DNA of 11,641 nt, taken from positions 1 to 11,641 of the forward strand of contig JBDKJS010000032.1 in the NCBI GenBank assembly GCA_039806065.1, read 5' to 3'. Below the pieces are notes generated by a model that saw only the letters and a program-made list of their open reading frames with translations, ran no database searches and was not told the origin of the DNA. The translations under genes and the position numbers were made by a program. The stretch comes from JBDKJS01 sp039806065 (lineage in GTDB: Bacteria > Bacteroidota > Bacteroidia > AKYH767-A > 2013-40CM-41-45). Below, in pieces: positions 8,113 through 11,641 of the stretch; within the stretch, counting starts at the first letter, position 1; each line of letters starts with the position of its first letter.

Positions 8113-9202
8113 TAGCATTAATTAGTTGGCGCATTGGAACTGCCAGATTCGCCTGGTGCTTCTTTAAAATGGAAAGTATTTCGAAATTGATGTGTTCCCT
8201 TACTTGTAAATACTCATCATACTCAACTGTTTTTACAATGTAAGCTATGTAAATATCAAATGATTGATCCTTGATATCTCTAAATCGAATGATAGGATCA
8301 CTATCAGTTAAGGGATGGGCATTGATAAACGCTTTAATATCTGCAATGATATTTTTCAAGGCCAAATCTGATGTAGCAAGTGCTATTGATAAGTTGAAGG
8401 CTGCTCTATGATGTGTGCGGTCAGTATCGTTGATTAATTCGGCATCTACTAGTTTTTTATTTGGCACGGTAACCCGAGTTTTGTCAATAGATCTGATACG
8501 GGTACTTCTAAAACCTATACTTTCTACTTTGCCTTCGAGTGTACCCAGCTTAATGGTTTCGCCCACGGTGAAGGGTTTGTCTAAAAAAATGGTAAATGAG
8601 CCAAGTAAATTTTCAAGCGATTCCTTGGCTGCTAGAGCTATTGCCAAGCCACCTATACCCAAACCGGCCACTAGCGATACCACATCAAGATCAAAGGCCA
8701 CTGCTAGCATGATAAGAATCCCCATGGCGGCCAATACTACTTTTACAATCTCTTTGGTATAGGGCACTAATTGATCATCCGTTTTATGAGGTGTGGCCTT
8801 AGCTTTTTCAATTAGTATGAGTCCACTGAATTCAGTAACTCTAATGGCCAACCAAGTAAAACTTAAAATGAGTGCAGCTTGAAAGAGCCGGTGTAGTACC
8901 ATTCGCAAACCAAAGGAATGTTCTGGAGCTAATTGCCATTCTACCGGGAACGAAAGTTTATTGAAAGCTAAATATAATGTACCTAATACAAATAAGGAAG
9001 CTATCGGGGGAGTAAATATATCCATAAACTTATGGGCTCCGATGGCTTTACCCTGTTTACGAAAAAAATAATAAATGAAGCGACTTGAAAGTTTAGATAG
9101 ATATTTTTTAAGCACCAAACCTGCTGCTAAAATAACTATGCTATAGCAGTATTGTTCAATGGTGTTGCCAAATAAGGTGTTATGAAACCAATTGTGTATC
9201 AT
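8102..9202 (-). CDS. MscS-family mechanosensitive ion channel
   Basis: 366 aa, inner-membrane protein. Hydrophobic segments lie at about 18-32, 62-80, 103-122 and 152-170, followed by the pore helix region at about 173-200. That gives five helices, against three in the 286-aa E. coli MscS. The pore helix has the Gly/Ala-packed pattern AGLGIGGLAIALAAKE (179-194). It is followed by the MscS beta domain: FLDKPFTVGETI, GTLEGKVESIGFRSTRIRS, and the VPNKKLVD signature (246-253), then the alpha/beta cytoplasmic vestibule to about 355. The family opens under membrane tension to release solutes; some members export amino acids or act in signalling. The start ATG (9202-9200) shares one base with the stop of the upstream dehydrogenase (TAATG), so translational coupling is likely. 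The stop lies inside the 3' end of the converging propeller gene; no terminator was found. Confidence 0.95.
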   Translation of the reverse strand: MIHNWFHNTLFGNTIEQYCYSIVILAAGLVLKKYLSKLSSRFIYYFFRKQGKAIGAHKFMDIFTPPIASLFVLGTLYLAFNKLSFPVEWQLAPEHSFGLRMVLHRLFQAALILSFTWLAIRVTEFSGLILIEKAKATPHKTDDQLVPYTKEIVKVVLAAMGILIMLAVAFDLDVVSLVAGLGIGGLAIALAAKESLENLLGSFTIFLDKPFTVGETIKLGTLEGKVESIGFRSTRIRSIDKTRVTVPNKKLVDAELINDTDRTHHRAAFNLSIALATSDLALKNIIADIKAFINAHPLTDSDPIIRFRDIKDQSFDIYIAYIVKTVEYDEYLQVREHINFEILSILKKHQANLAVPMRQLINATTA

Positions 9203-10458
9203 TAATTATTTAACAATATATTTAATTGTCTTTCTAGGGCAGCAGCATTTAAGTTTTTATATTCTTTATTATCGGCCATTACTGTGGCCAGTGCATTTTT
9301 AATACAACCTGAAATATCAGCAAACAATGCCTCATCAGTAATGGCTATATTTTTTCCCATTAGGTAATAAAAAGTACGTGCCATGCCACAATTGGCAATA
9401 AAGTCAGCAATGACGCTCACATTTTCATCTGCAAATTGATTGATAGGCCCCATGAAAATTTCCTGATCAGCAAAGGGTACATTGGCCCCGCAACTAATCA
9501 CTTCTAAACCATGTTTTATAAGAGTAGCTATTTCATCTTGTTTTACCAATCGTGAAGCTGCAGCAGGTATAAAAATTTCGGCACCGCACTCCCAAACTTT
9601 TGGAAGTAACCTATCATTGCTCATCATATCGGGAGCTTTTAATTGGTTCCCATCCCTTTGTAAGTATAAATTTTTGATTGCTTCAAAATCATACCCATCA
9701 CTATTAATGAGCCCACCGTTTCTATCTATGATACCTGTAATTTTCACACCCATTTGAGCCAAGTAATATCCGGCAGCAGCGCCCACATTTCCCCAGCCTT
9801 GTACAATGGCCCGTTTTCCTTTATAAGATTCGCCTTTTAGGTCGTAGTAATGTTTTACTGCTTGGGCTACTCCATAGCCTGTGATCATATCGGCCACAGT
9901 GATAAGTTTAGCCACATCGGGGCTAAAGTGCGCATTGTCCAATCTTTTTTTCACGCCCACTTGCAGTTGTTTGATGATGGCAGCTTTATCGGCATCGTTA
10001 TAATCGAAATGAGCCACCACCGTACCTTCTTGAGGGTGTCTGAGGCCGTATTTTTCTGTAATAGGTATCACATCGTGAATTTCGTCCACGTTTAAATCGC
10101 CACCGGTACCATAGTATGATTTTAGCAATGGCATGGCGGCCTTGAACCAACGCTCTAATACACCTTTTTTTCTAGGATCGGCTGGGTCAAAATTGATACC
10201 AGATTTAGCGCCACCAATAGGGGGGCCGCTCACAGAAAATTTAATCTCCATTGTCTTGGCTAGTGAAAGCACCTCTCTCATATCAAGGCCTTTGCGCATG
10301 CGGGTGCCGCCACCTGCCGACCCGCCCCGCAGGCTGTTAATCACCATCCAACCTTCGGCTTCGGTTTCTGAATCTTTCCAGTGAAATACAATTTCGGCCT
10401 GTTTGCCTTCGAATTGATGTACTAGTTCTTTTAATGCGGTAGTGGTAGCCATAGTCAT
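9202..10458 (-). CDS. Glu/Leu/Phe/Val-family amino-acid dehydrogenase, substrate unresolved
   Basis: 418 aa. The family carries out NAD(P)-linked oxidative deamination of an amino acid to its keto acid, reversibly, in the cytoplasm. Seen: GGTRM (50-54), substrate-side Lys73 (EIKF), catalytic Lys85 (IGGAKSG), catalytic-type Asp121 (GTGGDLNVDE), and the Rossmann motif VQGWGNVGAAAG (219-230). IIDRNGG follows, with Asp245 at the end of strand 2, which suggests NAD. Hand alignment suggests that the lysine gripping the glutamate side chain in classical glutamate dehydrogenases is Gly49 here, in a GSAGGGTRM context closer to leucine dehydrogenase. Residues about 145-187 do not match the usual linker between the two domains. 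Glutamate dehydrogenase is therefore possible by name but not shown. Two starts exist (10458 and 10452; MTMATTT); the longer is given. It is first gene of an operon with the MscS gene. Confidence 0.92.
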   Translation of the reverse strand: MTMATTTALKELVHQFEGKQAEIVFHWKDSETEAEGWMVINSLRGGSAGGGTRMRKGLDMREVLSLAKTMEIKFSVSGPPIGGAKSGINFDPADPRKKGVLERWFKAAMPLLKSYYGTGGDLNVDEIHDVIPITEKYGLRHPQEGTVVAHFDYNDADKAAIIKQLQVGVKKRLDNAHFSPDVAKLITVADMITGYGVAQAVKHYYDLKGESYKGKRAIVQGWGNVGAAAGYYLAQMGVKITGIIDRNGGLINSDGYDFEAIKNLYLQRDGNQLKAPDMMSNDRLLPKVWECGAEIFIPAAASRLVKQDEIATLIKHGLEVISCGANVPFADQEIFMGPINQFADENVSVIADFIANCGMARTFYYLMGKNIAITDEALFADISGCIKNALATVMADNKEYKNLNAAALERQLNILLNN

Positions 10459-10479
10459 TAATGGTAAGGGAGGTTTTTA

Positions 10480-10499
10480 TTAGGTTAAGTTAGGTTAGG
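10480..10499. repeat. Tandem 10-bp repeat in the dehydrogenase leader
   Basis: TTAGGTTAAG (10480-10489) is followed directly by TTAGGTTAGG (10490-10499), 9 of 10 positions identical. Relative to the predicted minus-strand -7 element (10510-10503), the repeat covers roughly the first 20 transcribed bases. It could be a repressor site or just a slippage product; no regulator consensus is recognised. Confidence 0.5.
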
Positions 10500-10502
10500 C
10501 CT

Positions 10503-10510
10503 CAAAGGTA
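10503..10510 (-). promoter_or_regulatory. Promoter -7 element for the dehydrogenase-MscS operon
   Basis: Reading the minus strand, 10510 to 10503 is TACCTTTG, identical to the -7 box of the metH promoter. No convincing TTTG lies 19-23 nt upstream, so the -33 element is weak or replaced by an activator. The predicted leader is about 40 nt. Confidence 0.6.
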
Positions 10511-10541
10511 AAAATCCTATCTATTCATCATACTATCATAC

Positions 10542-10557
10542 TTTTTTTTTAAAAAAA
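10542..10557. other. T9A7 tract between divergent promoters
   Basis: Nine T are followed by seven A near the centre of the 210-bp divergent intergenic region, between the -7 elements at 10503-10510 and 10605-10612. Such tracts give rigid or bent DNA and can act as upstream promoter elements; that role here is inference. Other than the two promoters, this tract and the tandem repeat, nothing else was seen in 10459-10668. Confidence 0.5.
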
Positions 10558-10579
10558 TTACCAAAAAAACAGATTGAAA

Positions 10580-10612
10580 TTTGGATAAATAAAAAACTGT
10601 ATCGTACATTTG
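10580..10612 (+). promoter_or_regulatory. Bacteroidota-type promoter of the basic/acidic protein gene
   Basis: TTTG at 10580-10583 and TACATTTG at 10605-10612 are separated by 21 nt, the same spacing as in the metH promoter; both -33 boxes read TTTGG. Transcription would start near 10617-10621, giving an A-rich leader of about 50 nt without a Shine-Dalgarno site. Confidence 0.78.
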
Positions 10613-10668
10613 GTTATCTCAAAAAGAAAACATTAACTCCATTCTTAATCAAAAATTAGATCCAACAC

Positions 10669-11226
10669 ATGGCAAAGAAAAAATCAAAATCGAAAGCTGC
10701 CAAGAAAGTTGCTAAGAAACCTGCGAAGAAAGCTGTAAAGAAGAAGGTAGCAGCCAAGTCTGCCAAAAAAGCTGGGGCCAAAAAAGCAGCACCTAAAAAA
10801 CCTGCAAAGGCTGCAGCAAAAAAGAAGGTGGCACCTAAAAAAAAGTCAGTCGTAAAAAAAGCAGCTAGTGCGCCAAAGAAAAAAGCTGCAAAAAAATCAG
10901 TTGCTAAAGTCAACCAAGCAAAAAAGCCGAATAAAGTGATTGTGCCAAAGGCCAAACCCATTTTATCTGAAGATGATGAAGATGAGGACATAGCTCCATT
11001 GTTTGGCGAAGATGATGAGGATTTAGCTGCAGCTCCTTTGAAATCAAAAGGAATAAATGGGCATGATATGGATGAAGAAGAAGAAGAGGAGGATGACTAT
11101 GAAAAAGCGGATGAAGAGGATGAAGATGATATGGACGATGACATAGCACCAGATAAAATGAAAGATTATGACCCCCCATCTTTCGACTTAGACGATGATG
11201 ACGATGATGACGATGATGATTTTTAA
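10669..11226 (+). CDS. Charge-segregated Lys-rich / Asp-Glu-rich low-complexity protein
   Basis: 185 aa; no family is recognised with confidence. Residues 1-100 hold 41 Lys and no Asp, Glu or Arg, in KKAxKK/PAKK/APKKK-type repeats like those of histone H1-like bacterial nucleoid proteins. Residues 101-185 hold 47 Asp/Glu and only 5 Lys, ending in ten Asp and a final Phe. Across the protein 46 Lys face 47 acidic residues, close to zero net charge. There is no Cys, Trp or Arg, no signal peptide and no membrane segment, so it should be cytoplasmic and largely disordered. The basic half probably binds DNA or RNA; the acidic half could mask it, bind basic partners or drive condensate formation (inference). 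It has its own consensus promoter and terminator, so it is a single-gene transcript. The antisense reading frames over it are complements of the repeats. Confidence 0.9.
   Translation: MAKKKSKSKAAKKVAKKPAKKAVKKKVAAKSAKKAGAKKAAPKKPAKAAAKKKVAPKKKSVVKKAASAPKKKAAKKSVAKVNQAKKPNKVIVPKAKPILSEDDEDEDIAPLFGEDDEDLAAAPLKSKGINGHDMDEEEEEEDDYEKADEEDEDDMDDDIAPDKMKDYDPPSFDLDDDDDDDDDDF
11191..11217 (+). repeat. Three tandem 9-bp units encoding the Asp tail
   Basis: GACGATGAT occurs three times in a row, followed by GAT, coding for the ten terminal Asp residues before Phe and the stop. The unit is in frame, so gain or loss of copies would change tail length by three Asp without a frameshift. Confidence 0.85.
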
Positions 11227-11254
11227 AGTTAACTTTAATATTAACATTATAACG

Positions 11255-11283
11255 AAGCTACTTCTAAAAGAGTAGCTTTTTTT
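11255..11283 (+). terminator. Intrinsic terminator of the basic/acidic protein gene
   Basis: AAGCTACT (11255-11262) pairs with AGTAGCTT (11271-11278) around an 8-nt loop, and a T7 run spans 11277-11283. It starts 28 bp after the stop codon. Confidence 0.9.
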
Positions 11284-11362
11284 ATTCATTGGTCACAGCT
11301 GTTTTTGTGTTCAATTAGTTAGTGTGCAACAAGCTGTTTAATTAATTAGAAATTTATCAGAG

Positions 11363-11391
11363 TTGAAGATGCTCCAGATCCTTTACCTTTA
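11363..11391 (+). promoter_or_regulatory. Weak candidate promoter for the last ORF
   Basis: TTG (11363-11365), an 18-nt spacer and TACCTTTA (11384-11391), one base off the TAnnTTTG consensus. Position after a terminator and about 57 bp before an ORF start makes it plausible. A short inverted repeat, CGCCA (11395-11399) with TGGCG (11410-11414), lies just downstream without a T-tract. Nothing else was seen in 11284-11447. Confidence 0.3.
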
Positions 11392-11447
11392 ATACGCCAC
11401 CACACCCCATGGCGGTGAATAACTAGCTAATAGCTCACCCATTCTTA

Positions 11448-11641
11448 ATGGCATTAGACTTTTATATTTTTTCAGTTGTTGGCTGCTTTACTGTGTGGCT
11501 TGGTTTGGCATTATTTGAAGCACATTTTATGGATCAATGGCTTGGTATAAAATGGCCCAATCTGCGTTTTAGTGAAATGGTGCATTTAGACCCACCTGCG
11601 AAATTTTTAAAATTTCGAATACCCACCCCGTTATTTAAATA
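11448..11641 (+). CDS. Unrecognised membrane-anchored protein (5' part only)
   Basis: An ATG at 11448 opens a frame that runs 64 codons to the window edge without a stop; an in-frame TAG at 11424 limits the start. The first visible stretch, MALDFYIFSVVGCFTVWLGL, is a hydrophobic segment typical of an N-terminal membrane helix or uncleaved anchor. A more polar part follows with FMDQWLGIKWPNL and HLDPPAKFLKF. It lies downstream of a terminator and a weak promoter candidate on the same strand. I do not recognise the family. The open length alone is modest evidence, but the amino-acid composition looks protein-like rather than random. Confidence 0.5.
   Translation, partial: MALDFYIFSVVGCFTVWLGLALFEAHFMDQWLGIKWPNLRFSEMVHLDPPAKFLKFRIPTPLFK

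Noticed and set aside
8415..8762. Plus-strand open frame of 115 codons inside the channel gene
   Set aside because: It is antisense to the conserved MscS pore and beta domain, and its composition (Ser/Thr/Pro-rich) is typical of a shadow frame.
10639..10649. 11-base match CCATTCTTAAT here and at 11439-11449, each near a gene start
   Set aside because: In 11.6 kb of AT-rich DNA several 11-base repeats are expected by chance, and the second copy overlaps the start codon of the ORF while the first does not.
10656..10991. Minus-strand open frame rich in Phe and Ala opposite the basic half of the charged protein
   Set aside because: It is the complement of Lys/Ala codon repeats; the plus frame has a consensus promoter and a terminator, the minus frame has neither.

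Overview
The window looks like a chromosomal segment from a member of the phylum Bacteroidota. Three things point there. Two genes end in type IX secretion (Por) C-terminal sorting domains. Three strong promoter candidates carry the TAnnTTTG -7 element of that phylum, two of them with a TTTG -33 element exactly 21 nt upstream. Start codons are preceded by A/T-rich sequence rather than clear Shine-Dalgarno sites. The DNA is AT-rich throughout. No mobile element, CRISPR array, tRNA or rRNA was seen.

Layout on the + strand, left half. The window opens inside the 3' end of a secreted GEVED-domain protein with a type IX sorting tail (1-609), closed by a strong hairpin terminator. Next comes a complete methionine-control leader: a Bacteroidota promoter, a SAM-I riboswitch aptamer, a worked-out antiterminator and an intrinsic terminator. 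These precede a full-length cobalamin-dependent methionine synthase (metH, 1227 aa, all four modules). Only 28 bp downstream, with no visible terminator or consensus promoter between, lies a 1152-aa secreted protein built of Asp-box beta-propeller repeats, a PKD domain and a type IX sorting tail.

Right half. On the minus strand a Glu/Leu/Phe/Val-family amino-acid dehydrogenase and a five-helix MscS-type channel form a two-gene operon joined by a TAATG stop/start overlap. The channel gene converges on the propeller gene and overlaps its 3' end by 11 bp. A 210-bp divergent region holds the dehydrogenase promoter, a tandem 10-bp repeat in its leader, a T9A7 tract, and a consensus promoter for a rightward gene. 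That gene encodes a 185-aa protein with a purely basic Lys/Ala/Pro-rich first half and an Asp/Glu-rich second half whose charges almost exactly cancel; it ends at a clear intrinsic terminator. The window closes with the start of an unrecognised membrane-anchored ORF (from 11448).

How the parts work together. The leader should switch metH off when S-adenosylmethionine is plentiful. The propeller gene may share that transcript. The dehydrogenase and channel are probably co-translated, which suggests a link between amino-acid pools and turgor or efflux (inference). The most unusual items are the charge-segregated protein, the divergent active site of the dehydrogenase and its coupling to a channel gene, and the riboswitch-controlled metH/secreted-protein pair.
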